In this document: piece after piece, positions 35,683 through 43,898 of the stretch
Layout of the letters: the number at the start of each line of letters is the position of its first letter
Position numbering within the stretch: the stretch's first letter is position 1
Assembly: GCF_001457035.1 (NCBI RefSeq)
Contig: NZ_KQ758621.1
Location: 120,481 to 184,480, forward strand
Origin: Fictibacillus enclensis
GTDB lineage: Bacteria; Bacillota; Bacilli; Bacillales; Fictibacillaceae
Length of the DNA: 64,000 nt
Direction: 5' to 3'
Position numbers and translations under genes: made by a program
Notes under the pieces: generated by a model
Databases searched by the model: none
What the model was told of the DNA's origin: nothing
The model's input: the letters and a program-made list of their open reading frames with translations, nothing else

Positions 35683-36456
35683 TTATACTTTCCGGGAGTA
35701 AAGAACCGATGATAAAAACTGCCTTGCTGCACCTGCTTCCGCTTCAAAGTCCTGCCACTGGCATTCGATTGAGATTCGGCCGTTGTACCCCGCCTCGCTC
35801 AGGCAGGAAACAAACCTGTCGTAAGGATAGGTCCCCGTCCCGGGCGCCCGCCTTCCGGTATCAGCCACATGAATATGGCGGATATAGTCTTTTTCGGAAA
35901 CAAGGTGCCCAAGCGGTTCATTTTCTTCATCCATATGATAAAAATCGGCCAGCACCTGGATGGATGGACGATTTACCTTCTTGGCGATCCTTACTGCTTC
36001 GGGAACCGAGTTAATGATGTTACTTTCCTTTTGATTCAGCGGCTCAATGACGACCGTAATGCCAAGAGGATCACTGTAATTGGCCACAAGATCAAGGAAC
36101 TGAATGATCTGTTCCTCTCCCTTTTTCCTTGAAAATCCCTCTGGCAGGGACCGGGCGCCTCCGCTGCCAAACACGACTGTATCGGCACCGATTTGCTTGA
36201 CCCGAAGAAGGGCTTTTTCAACATAGCTTTCAACCGATGAGATGTTCACGTGTTCACCGGTGATTTTAAGTGATCCCGGCAAAAAGATGTTGCAGGCCTC
36301 TACCGGGAGCCCGCTTTCCTGATAGCGTTCCAGGATTCCGGGAAAATCATCATCATTTTCCGGAACGAGGGATACCACCGTACATTCCAGAAAATCAAAA
36401 CCGGCTTTTTTTGCTATGGCGGAGTTTTCGATGATCGTACAGCAGCCAAGCTTCAT
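35683..36456 (-). CDS. Sugar isomerase/epimerase, xylose isomerase-like TIM barrel
   Basis: 257 residues. Metal-site pattern of the hydroxypyruvate isomerase/tagatose epimerase group: Glu in TVVIEPLNQKESN, Asp-His in LADFYHMDEE, His in HIHVADTGRR and Glu in ISIECQW. AGGAGG before ATG. Next to a second TIM barrel and three Gfo/Idh/MocA genes, so it probably isomerises an oxidised sugar intermediate. Confidence 0.85.
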   Translation of the reverse strand: MKLGCCTIIENSAIAKKAGFDFLECTVVSLVPENDDDFPGILERYQESGLPVEACNIFLPGSLKITGEHVNISSVESYVEKALLRVKQIGADTVVFGSGGARSLPEGFSRKKGEEQIIQFLDLVANYSDPLGITVVIEPLNQKESNIINSVPEAVRIAKKVNRPSIQVLADFYHMDEENEPLGHLVSEKDYIRHIHVADTGRRAPGTGTYPYDRFVSCLSEAGYNGRISIECQWQDFEAEAGAARQFLSSVLYSRKV

Positions 36457-36470
36457 TGCCTTCTCCTCCT

Positions 36471-37337
36471 TTATACCGCAAGCGTTTCGTTTAACAGTTT
36501 TTTCAACGACTGAACATGATGCTTCAGGGAGTCCTTCGTCGAAAACTCCTGGCTGAAGTCTTCGATGCCAATATATCCATCATAGCCAACCGCCTTTAAG
36601 TCCTGAATCACTTGCTTCCAGTCTACGATTCCTTTTTCCAGCAAGGCCCATTCTGCTTTCCACTGAATACTTCCGTCCTCTGCCTGTCCGCTTTGTTTCC
36701 AGATGGCGTTTTTCGCATGAACATGAGCGAGGTACGGTCCGAGAAGCTCCATTCCCATTCGGTAATTTTCAAATCCCTCATGCACCATGTTGCCCGGATC
36801 GTAAAGCACGCCGATATGGTCAGGGTTAAAGGAAGAAACCAAACGATGGGCAAGGCCGGCGCTCGGAGCAATCGTCATGTGATGCGTCTCGACCAGTCCC
36901 TTAACGCCGTATTGTTTACACATCTCTTCCGCTTCTTTTAAGTAGGCCACAGCTTCCTTAAACAAATCATTGTAATTTCGGTTCCGGTCATACCGGGGAA
37001 CACCAAGGCGTACCGTTGATGCACCGAGTGATTTGGCCACCCGCAGCACATTTTCCGTTGCCGCCAGATCACCACAGGCCAGGTAAGGCGTCACGCTCGT
37101 TACTTCAATGTTGTTTTCTTTTGTTACTGCCGACAAATGCGCAAGCTCTTCATCGGTGATATCCGGGGCAATGGTGCACAGGTTATTGCCCCAAAAGCTC
37201 GGCTCTTCCTTTTTGAGTTCATGAGGCGTTTCTTTAAACCGCCATTCCACTCCCTCGTAACCGTATTCCTTCAGATAGCCTAGTAACTGTCCAGGTGTTG
37301 CATCCGGTGCCATTACAGTAAACACAGAAAACTTCAT
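36471..37337 (-). CDS. Sugar isomerase/epimerase, xylose isomerase-like TIM barrel
   Basis: 288 residues. Metal ligands expected in LVETHHMTIAPSAG (Glu), VLYDPGNMVHEG (Asp/His), HVHAKNAIW (His) and YIGIEDFSQE (Glu). Begins MKFSVFTVMAPDATP at ATG 37337; the frame extends upstream but would overlap the oxidoreductase gene by about 40 bases. Different subgroup from its neighbour at 35683. Confidence 0.83.
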   Translation of the reverse strand: MKFSVFTVMAPDATPGQLLGYLKEYGYEGVEWRFKETPHELKKEEPSFWGNNLCTIAPDITDEELAHLSAVTKENNIEVTSVTPYLACGDLAATENVLRVAKSLGASTVRLGVPRYDRNRNYNDLFKEAVAYLKEAEEMCKQYGVKGLVETHHMTIAPSAGLAHRLVSSFNPDHIGVLYDPGNMVHEGFENYRMGMELLGPYLAHVHAKNAIWKQSGQAEDGSIQWKAEWALLEKGIVDWKQVIQDLKAVGYDGYIGIEDFSQEFSTKDSLKHHVQSLKKLLNETLAV

Positions 37338-37366
37338 GTTATCAGCCCGCCCATCTTTGAATTTTT

Positions 37367-38440
37367 CTATTCCACCCTGATTGCGTTCTCCTGAGCAATC
37401 AGGCACAATTCCGCCGCTTTAAAGGCATGCTCCTGGGTCATCGCCTTTTCCGTCCGGTTCAGGCAGTCCAGGATCAGTTCACCAAAAAACGGATAACCCA
37501 CTTTACCTGTGAGGTGAAAGTGCTGTTCGCCTTCGCCATTCACCAAATACAGGTGATCCCCGCTGTCTTCACTCGCCACATTAATGTACTTACGGATTTC
37601 AATATAGCCTTCCGTTCCAAGAATGAACGTTCTTCCGTCGCCCCATGTACGGAGTCCGTCTGGCGTCAGCCAGTCGACCCGAAAGTATTGGGTTGCCCCA
37701 TTATCGCTGACGAGTGTAGCGTCTCCGTAGTCCTCAAGCTCGGGATAATCCTTGCTTCTGTAGTTTCCAACCTTGCTTGAGAGCACCTTGGCATCCTTTG
37801 ACTTTGTATAAAAAAGAAACTGCTCGATCTGATGGCTGCCAATATCACAAAGAATTCCGCCATACGTTTCTTTTTTGAAAAACCAATCGGGTCTGGATGA
37901 TGCCGATAAACGATGAGGGCCAAAACCTGTCACCTGGATGACCCTGCCGATCGCTCCCTTATCGATCAGCTCTCCGGCAAACACTGCCGATTCCACATGG
38001 AGCCGTTCGCTGTAATACACCATGTACTTTTGTCCGGTTTCTGTTGCCTTTTGTCTCGCCTGTTCCAGTTGTCCCAATGTGGTAAAAGGCGTTTTATCTG
38101 TAAAATAGTCCTTTTGGTGGTCCATCACCCGCAAGCCCAGTTCACAGCGCTTGGAGGGTATGGCGGCACCGGCCACAAGCTTAACGTCCGAATCATTCAG
38201 AACCTCTTCCTCGGAGGAAGCGACCTGGACCTCCGGAAAGGCGTTCTTGAATTGATCAATTTTTTCCGGATCGGGATCATACACCCATTTCAGCGTGGCA
38301 CCCGCTTCAATCAAGCCGTTGCACATGCCGTAAATATGACCATGATCCAGGGCAACGGCAGCGATAAAAAAGTCACCTTCTGCCACCACCCGGTTTGGTT
38401 TTCCTTTTGGGGCATAATTCATGCCGTCTTGTTTGCTCAT
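37367..38440 (-). CDS. Divergent Gfo/Idh/MocA-family oxidoreductase
   Basis: 357 residues. The Rossmann start is unusual (IAAVALDHGHIYGMCNGL instead of GxGxxG). The family EKP motif reads TDKTPFTT, keeping the Lys. C-terminal domain with CDIGSHQIEQFLFY supplies the conserved Asp/His. AAGGAGCGG before ATG. Middle of a run of three Gfo genes. The altered nucleotide loop suggests a specialised or weakly cofactor-binding member. Confidence 0.8.
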   Translation of the reverse strand: MSKQDGMNYAPKGKPNRVVAEGDFFIAAVALDHGHIYGMCNGLIEAGATLKWVYDPDPEKIDQFKNAFPEVQVASSEEEVLNDSDVKLVAGAAIPSKRCELGLRVMDHQKDYFTDKTPFTTLGQLEQARQKATETGQKYMVYYSERLHVESAVFAGELIDKGAIGRVIQVTGFGPHRLSASSRPDWFFKKETYGGILCDIGSHQIEQFLFYTKSKDAKVLSSKVGNYRSKDYPELEDYGDATLVSDNGATQYFRVDWLTPDGLRTWGDGRTFILGTEGYIEIRKYINVASEDSGDHLYLVNGEGEQHFHLTGKVGYPFFGELILDCLNRTEKAMTQEHAFKAAELCLIAQENAIRVE

Positions 38441-38455
38441 GTGTCCGCTCCTTTA

Positions 38456-39616
38456 TCAGTACGTGCCGCCAACATCCAGCACAACGCTGATTTTATCTTT
38501 TTTCCCGGTGGATTGTGCCGCTTTTTCCTGCAGATGTTTCAGATAGAGATCCTCGTTTATCGGGAATTCCACCCAGTCATCCAGCCATGTGGAAAGATGC
38601 ATCGCATTGGAAAGCTCAAGCCCCTTAATCCCTTCCATTCCCGGTGCAATGAGCGGAGTTCCCTTCAGGATAGCGTCCACAAAGTTCTGGGTGATGCCGC
38701 GGTGCGCCGTTTCCTTGCCTTCAATCGGCACCTCGACCTTCCAGCATTCCGGTGCCCCGAAGCCGCCTTTGTATTCACGGTTAAACTCAGGCTCTGATAC
38801 CCGAAGCCTCCAGTAATCGAGCTTGTCGTTCTCAACAACCACCTTGCCCCGGCTGCCGGCAATCTCCAGCCTGTTTGTTCCCGGAGCTTCTCCTGTTGTC
38901 GTAACAAAGACCGCGGTCGCGCCATTGTCATACTCCGCAAAGGCGGTGACATCATCCTCCACCTCGATATCCCGGTGCTTGCCAAAATAGCAAAACGCAC
39001 GCATGCGCTTGGGCATCATGCCTGTCATCCACTGCCACAGATCGAGCTGGTGCGGACACTGATTGATGAGCACACCGCCGCCTTCTCCTTCCCATGTGGC
39101 TCTCCAGCCGCCTGAATCGTAATAGCTTTGCGACCGGTACCAGTTGGTGATCAGCCAGTTCACCCGGCGGATTTCGCCCAGTTCTCCCGTAAGGATGAGA
39201 TTCCGAAGCTTCTGGTACAGCGGATTGGTGCGCTGGTTGTACATCATGGAAAATACCTTTCCGCTTCTTTCGGCGGCTTCGTTCATTTCACGGACTTGTT
39301 TGGTGTACACGCCTGCGGGCTTTTCACAAAGCACATGCAACTGATGGTCAAATGCTTTGATGGCGAGCGGAGAATGAAAATAATGAGGCGTTGCGATCAG
39401 TACGGCATCGACCAGACCGGATGCGAAGAATGAATCTTCGTCGGTGAAGATCTGTACATTGCTCCCAAGTTCTTTTCTTAGTGCTTCAGCCCGTTCTTTG
39501 CTCGAATCTAGGACGGCGGTGAGAACGGCTCCGTTGATTTCTCCGTTGAGAAGATAGCGTGCGTGCGCTCCTCCCATGTTTCCTGCTCCAATGACTCCAA
39601 GCCTTACGTTTTCCAT
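38456..39616 (-). CDS. Gfo/Idh/MocA-family oxidoreductase
   Basis: 386 residues. GVIGAGNMGGAHARYL nucleotide fold, HVLCEKPAG motif, and INQCPHQLDLWQW carrying the conserved Asp/His. AGGAGG before ATG 39616. It may open an operon continuing to the AraC gene at 34748; the repeat copy 2 lies just upstream. NAD(P)-dependent sugar oxidation presumed. Confidence 0.85.
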   Translation of the reverse strand: MENVRLGVIGAGNMGGAHARYLLNGEINGAVLTAVLDSSKERAEALRKELGSNVQIFTDEDSFFASGLVDAVLIATPHYFHSPLAIKAFDHQLHVLCEKPAGVYTKQVREMNEAAERSGKVFSMMYNQRTNPLYQKLRNLILTGELGEIRRVNWLITNWYRSQSYYDSGGWRATWEGEGGGVLINQCPHQLDLWQWMTGMMPKRMRAFCYFGKHRDIEVEDDVTAFAEYDNGATAVFVTTTGEAPGTNRLEIAGSRGKVVVENDKLDYWRLRVSEPEFNREYKGGFGAPECWKVEVPIEGKETAHRGITQNFVDAILKGTPLIAPGMEGIKGLELSNAMHLSTWLDDWVEFPINEDLYLKHLQEKAAQSTGKKDKISVVLDVGGTY

Positions 39617-39664
39617 CTTTCGTGCCCTCCTTGTAGTTTTTTTCAAAACCTTGCTCTAGAAGTG

Positions 39665-39793
39665 GTTGATATTCCGTTCCAGGAGCTCGCTTTCCTAGGG
39701 GCGGGCGGTGAGCCTGTGACCGGCGTAAACGCCTACCTTGTCTCACCTGTCCCGCTAATCCCTAAGGAGTCTCGCCCTTGCACTCCAATCAAC
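39665..39793. repeat. Dispersed imperfect-palindrome repeat, copy 2 (short form)
   Basis: 129-bp element from GTTGAT to AATCAAC. It shares GGGCGGGCGGTGAGCC, ACCGGCGTAAACGCCTACC and TCTCACCTGTCCCGCTA with copy 1 at 18629-18878. It sits between two Gfo genes and so may insulate or reshape that transcript. Confidence 0.8.
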
Positions 39794-39847
39794 TTAGCAA
39801 TGAAGAAGAAATGCTCTCCTGTAATAATCTTTTTTAAAAAAATTTTG

Positions 39848-40912
39848 TCAGCCGGACAAGAGTGTGTTTTTCTTGGTATCCCGCTTTGTACCCAGGTCTA
39901 CAGCTTTTCCTGTTTTGGAAGATTCGTAGATGGCTAGGATGACTTGGATGGCGGCTTTGCCGTCTTTTAGTGAGACGTAGGGTTCGGTGTCTGTTTGGAT
40001 GGCCCGGATGAAGTCGGTGACGATGGTTTTGTGGCCTTCGCCGTACACGGAGTCGGGAAGGTTGCTTTGATCGGAGACCATCTTGCTTTCCTCCTTATGA
40101 AAGGAGGTGGAGAAGCGCCACTTTTCAATTTGGTTAGCCGCGTTACCGCCAATGCAGACGGTGCCGTTTTCTCCGAATAAATTCAAGCTTGCTCCGAGAT
40201 CGGCGGGATAAATGGCACCTGTTCCTTCGACCACGCCGATGGATCCATCCTGGAATTCAAGAAGGGCGGTTCCGATGTCTTCCATTTCAATATCCACGGT
40301 TCGGGTTGCCGTTTTTCCCATCACGCTTTTGACCGGTCCCATCAGCCAGATCAGCAAGTCAATGGTATGGATGCACTGGTTCATCAAAACGCCGTCCTTC
40401 ATGGCGGCCGTTCCACGCCAGGCATCCTGATCATAATATTCCTTGCCCCGACGCCAGCGGATGTTCGCCGTCCCGTAAGCCATTTTTCCAAACTTGCCTT
40501 CTTCCAGTGCTTTTCTTGTCGTTTGAACCGCCTCATTGAACCGGTTTTGATGAACGACTGTTGCTTTGACATGGTGTTTTTTCGCCGTTTCGATGATCCG
40601 GTCTGCATCACGAATCGATAATGCCATCGGTTTTTCGATCATGACATGCTTGCCCTTTTCCATTGCCTGGATGGCCATTTCTGCGTGAAGGGCATTCGGA
40701 GTGCATATATTGACCACATCGATAGCGGGATCATTGATCATTGCTCTGAAATCGACAAAGGCGGACACCGCTCCATAGTTTTGTGCAAAAGAATAAAGAC
40801 GTTCCTCGTTGGTATCACAAACAGCAAGAAGCTTAGCTCCTTGCGCCTGTTGGATCGCTTCCGCATGAACGGCTGCCACCCTTCCGCATCCTGCAATCGC
40901 AAAATTGATCAT
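39848..40912 (-). CDS. Gfo/Idh/MocA-family oxidoreductase (WlbA-like)
   Basis: 354 residues. AIAGCGRVAAVHAEAI, HVMIEKPMALS and MNQCIHTIDLLIWLMG are the nucleotide, catalytic-Lys and Asp/His segments. The VVHQNRFNEAVQ and NIRWRRGKEYYDQDAWRGT segments recall dehydrogenases that oxidise C3 of UDP-sugars such as WlbA. Follows the TIM barrel at 40929 by 16 bases. GGGAGG before ATG. Confidence 0.83.
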   Translation of the reverse strand: MINFAIAGCGRVAAVHAEAIQQAQGAKLLAVCDTNEERLYSFAQNYGAVSAFVDFRAMINDPAIDVVNICTPNALHAEMAIQAMEKGKHVMIEKPMALSIRDADRIIETAKKHHVKATVVHQNRFNEAVQTTRKALEEGKFGKMAYGTANIRWRRGKEYYDQDAWRGTAAMKDGVLMNQCIHTIDLLIWLMGPVKSVMGKTATRTVDIEMEDIGTALLEFQDGSIGVVEGTGAIYPADLGASLNLFGENGTVCIGGNAANQIEKWRFSTSFHKEESKMVSDQSNLPDSVYGEGHKTIVTDFIRAIQTDTEPYVSLKDGKAAIQVILAIYESSKTGKAVDLGTKRDTKKNTLLSG

Positions 40913-40928
40913 TCGCTTCCTCCCGGTG

Positions 40929-41777
40929 TCAGAATTTCATGGTCGGACCAGAGGAGACCTGCTGTTCCAACTGCTTCATAAAATGAGCATATTGCTTAAA
41001 CGCAATTTCCGGCTCTTCAATTTCTGGGCACCAGACCTTTTCCCACTCCAGCGTAAAATACCCCTCATAGGCTTGATCCTTCAGCAAACGATACATCCGG
41101 TAAAGTGGGATATCTCCCTCTCCAAGCAGACAAAGCTGATAGCCTCTCTTGTGCTCTGTTTTCACATAGGAATCCTTCCAGTGGGTATACCTGATTCTAT
41201 CTCCCAATACGTTCCATGTTTGCTCCGGTTCCTCTCCGATCGTCCGGTACGGATGATGAACATCCCATAAAACCTCCATCTGAGGAGAATTCACCCGGCT
41301 AAGCAGCTCCTGCACGACCCGGCAGCTCGTCCAGTCATCGTGCGTTTCCAGCAGCAAAGTGACCGGCAGACCTTCGAAGACCTTCAAATACTCTGCCGTA
41401 TTCCGAGCGGCAATGGTTATCGCTTCCTCTTTCTCACGGTCCCCAATCAAACCGCCGAACACCCGGATAAATGGGGTTCCAAAATACTCGCAAAGATCAG
41501 CATACTGTTTCAACTCTGCAAGGTACTCTTCTCGTTGCTCCGTTGATTCGGTAAATAAGCGGACCGAACTGGAAAAGCAGGGAATTTCAAGTGAAGCTTC
41601 CCTGAATCGGTCCCTTGTTACTTCCAGATTTGTCGAAAACTCGGGCAGCCGGTAGATTTCCATTTCTCCCAGATATCCGCGAAAGTCGATTCCCTGATAA
41701 CCGTGCTGAACGGCACGCGAGATCATTGTTTCTAGATTCCAGTCCGGGCATCCAAGCGTGGTAAACGCCAATTTCAT
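40929..41777 (-). CDS. Sugar isomerase/epimerase, xylose isomerase-like TIM barrel
   Basis: 282 residues. Likely metal ligands in LLLETHDDWTSC, VLWDVHHPYRTIGE, YTHWKDSYV and YFTLEWEKVW. AGGGAG supports ATG 41777 (MKLAFTTLGCPDW). First gene of the pair with the WlbA-like oxidoreductase. Spaced direct repeats lie upstream. Confidence 0.83.
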   Translation of the reverse strand: MKLAFTTLGCPDWNLETMISRAVQHGYQGIDFRGYLGEMEIYRLPEFSTNLEVTRDRFREASLEIPCFSSSVRLFTESTEQREEYLAELKQYADLCEYFGTPFIRVFGGLIGDREKEEAITIAARNTAEYLKVFEGLPVTLLLETHDDWTSCRVVQELLSRVNSPQMEVLWDVHHPYRTIGEEPEQTWNVLGDRIRYTHWKDSYVKTEHKRGYQLCLLGEGDIPLYRMYRLLKDQAYEGYFTLEWEKVWCPEIEEPEIAFKQYAHFMKQLEQQVSSGPTMKF

Positions 41778-41846
41778 GAAATCACTCCCTGTATGCAATA
41801 CTCCTTCCTCTTATGGTAAAAGGTCGGGAATCAGCATGCTTTGTTC

Positions 41847-41885
41847 ATGTTGCTTCATTTACCGGGATTGATGACAGATGTTGCT
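41847..41885. promoter_or_regulatory. Direct repeats ATGTTGCT spaced by three helical turns
   Basis: ATGTTGCT at 41847-41854 and 41878-41885, start-to-start 31 bp, in the 124-bp gap upstream of the TIM-barrel/WlbA-like operon. The spacing suits AraC-type regulators bound on one DNA face. No expression evidence. Confidence 0.35.
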
Positions 41886-41901
41886 ATAATTTGTTGAAGA
41901 A

Positions 41902-42723
41902 TTAGACATGCTGAGCAAATGCCTTTTTGATCAGCGCGAGATTTTCATCGCCAGGCATCTTCCACAGTTCCTTGTTCATAATTTCAACCTCAATCGGCCC
42001 GTGGTAGCCATTTTGTTCCACCGCCTTACGGATACGCGGGATATCAATGACTCCTTCTCCCATCAAGGAACGGCCCATAAACAGATCGGTGATCGGCACC
42101 TTCCAGTCAGAAACATGAAATCCAAGAATGTTCCCGTTGGCACGGTCGATTTCTTCATACAAATAGGGATCCCACCATACGTGAAACACATCTACAATAA
42201 CGCCAACCTGTTCTGATCCGATTCTTCCTTTCAGGTCATTGGCTTCAGCAAGGGTGGTAATCACCGACCGGTCCGCCGCAAACATGGGATGCAGAGGCTC
42301 AATGCCAAGCTTCACTCCATGCTGCTGGGCAAACGGCAGGATCGCTTCGATTCCCTCCTGCACCCACTTGCGGCTTTCCGAGAGATCTTTATGAGGGGAA
42401 GGTCCGCATACAAGCACTAGCACCTCTGTGCCAAGCTCCGCTGCCTCTTCCACTGCGCGTTTGTTATCTTCAATCCGTTCGTTACGTTCTGATTGCGACA
42501 GGGCAGGAAACATTCCACCCCGGCATACACTGGACACGTTCAGGGCGGATTCCCGTATCAACCGGCTGCTCTCCTTCAATCCGATATCGGCGATTTTATG
42601 CCGCCAAATTGAAATCGTTTCAATCTCTTGCCTGAGGCAACCTTCAATCGCCTCGGGCAGTGACCAGTTTTCCGTTGTGATCTGGTTTAAGCTGAGCCTT
42701 TTCACATCCACAGCGCCGCTCAT
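41902..42723 (-). CDS. Sugar isomerase/epimerase, xylose isomerase-like TIM barrel (module ii)
   Basis: 273 residues. Metal-site segments LGIEPLHPMFAADRS, IVDVFHVWWDPYL, GFHVSDWKVP and PIEVEIMNKELW. Start overlaps the DUF993 stop by four bases (ATGA). Third gene of the Gfo-DUF993-TIM operon under the second AraC regulator. No clear terminator follows, so read-through into the next operon is possible. Confidence 0.83.
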   Translation of the reverse strand: MSGAVDVKRLSLNQITTENWSLPEAIEGCLRQEIETISIWRHKIADIGLKESSRLIRESALNVSSVCRGGMFPALSQSERNERIEDNKRAVEEAAELGTEVLVLVCGPSPHKDLSESRKWVQEGIEAILPFAQQHGVKLGIEPLHPMFAADRSVITTLAEANDLKGRIGSEQVGVIVDVFHVWWDPYLYEEIDRANGNILGFHVSDWKVPITDLFMGRSLMGEGVIDIPRIRKAVEQNGYHGPIEVEIMNKELWKMPGDENLALIKKAFAQHV

Positions 42724-43898
42724 TTGACGGCCTCAATCTGATGAACACCGGCCAGTTGAAGCAAAGGCTTCATCCGTTCGATGGCGAGCTCAGGATCAGC
42801 GAGCACGTTCGCCTGGTCAGCGAGCTGGAACAATTGAGAGAGATGCAGGATGGAACGCGTACTTTCCGCACCAGCTACCATTCGGAAATGAGGCTGATGC
42901 CCATTGAGATACGCCAGAAACACGATGCCCGTCTTGTAACAGTACGTCGGTGCTTGGAAAATATGTCGGGAAAGGGGAACGGTCACATTCATCTTCTTCC
43001 GGTAGTCCGCCAAATTTCCGCTGTCCAAATCACCCAGAGCGGAGGAAGCAACAGACGCAATCCCGTCAAAAATGCCCAGCAAGGCATGACTATAGCCAAC
43101 TTCGTCTCCCTCGATCAGAGATGGATAATTAAAATCATCACCGGTATACATTTTCACCGTAGCTGGCAGCAGCCGGCGCATTTTGATTTCTTTTTGGTCA
43201 TCAAGCAATGAGATTTTGATCCCGTCGATCTTGTTTTCATAGTTTCGGATGATCGCCAGACAGTTTTCCATTGCTTCATCCAGGTCGCTGGATCCCCAGT
43301 AGCCGGCAAGCTTCGGATCAAACATATCTCCCAGCCAGTGAAGAATAACCGGCTTTGAAACTTGTTTCAGGATTCTTCCGTATACCAACTCATAGTCTTC
43401 AGGGGACCGGGCAGAGGCAGCCAGCGCGCGGCTGGCCATAAGGATCACCTGGCTTCCCGCCTGTTCAATATGAGCAACCTGCTCCTCGTAGGCTTCACAA
43501 ATCGCTTCGAGCGAAAAATGGTCATCATCACGAAGATGATCGGTCCCGGCGCCACAGGCAATCCCTCCGCCAACCGCCTTCGCCTCGTTCACAGAGCGGG
43601 TGATAAGTTCCTTTGCGTCCTCCCATTGAAGGCCCATGCCGCGCTGCGCGGTGTCCATCGCTTCCGCCACCGAAAAGCCAAGTGACCATAAATGGCGCCG
43701 ATAATGCAGGGTCAGCTCCCAATCGATAACATCCCTTTTACTCTGCGAGAAAGGATTGGCGACCACATGGGCTGCGGCATATGCGGTTCTTGAACGAAAC
43801 GGGTCAGCCGTTGATTTTGATATTGGAAGTGGTTCCTTGTTTTTAAGATGATAGTGAAACGCGGTGCCATCAGGAGCTGGAAGATATATAGTGCTCAT
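42720..43898 (-). CDS. DUF993 protein, dihydrodipicolinate synthase-like aldolase
   Basis: 392 residues. DUF993 (PF06187) segments: FRSRTAYAAAHVVANPFSQ, then GGGIACGAGTDHL, PVILHWLGDMFDPKLAGYWG and KIDGIKISLLDDQKE, where the Lys is a candidate Schiff-base residue. Overlaps the Gfo gene by 29 bases with AGGGAGGG before ATG. A class I aldolase acting after oxidation and isomerisation would fit its neighbours. Reaction not known to me. Confidence 0.82.
   Translation of the reverse strand: MSTIYLPAPDGTAFHYHLKNKEPLPISKSTADPFRSRTAYAAAHVVANPFSQSKRDVIDWELTLHYRRHLWSLGFSVAEAMDTAQRGMGLQWEDAKELITRSVNEAKAVGGGIACGAGTDHLRDDDHFSLEAICEAYEEQVAHIEQAGSQVILMASRALAASARSPEDYELVYGRILKQVSKPVILHWLGDMFDPKLAGYWGSSDLDEAMENCLAIIRNYENKIDGIKISLLDDQKEIKMRRLLPATVKMYTGDDFNYPSLIEGDEVGYSHALLGIFDGIASVASSALGDLDSGNLADYRKKMNVTVPLSRHIFQAPTYCYKTGIVFLAYLNGHQPHFRMVAGAESTRSILHLSQLFQLADQANVLADPELAIERMKPLLQLAGVHQIEAVK

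Noticed and set aside
37913..38797. 294-codon open frame antisense to two Gfo/Idh/MocA genes
   Set aside because: Spans the end of one real gene and the start of another on the other strand; no family match.
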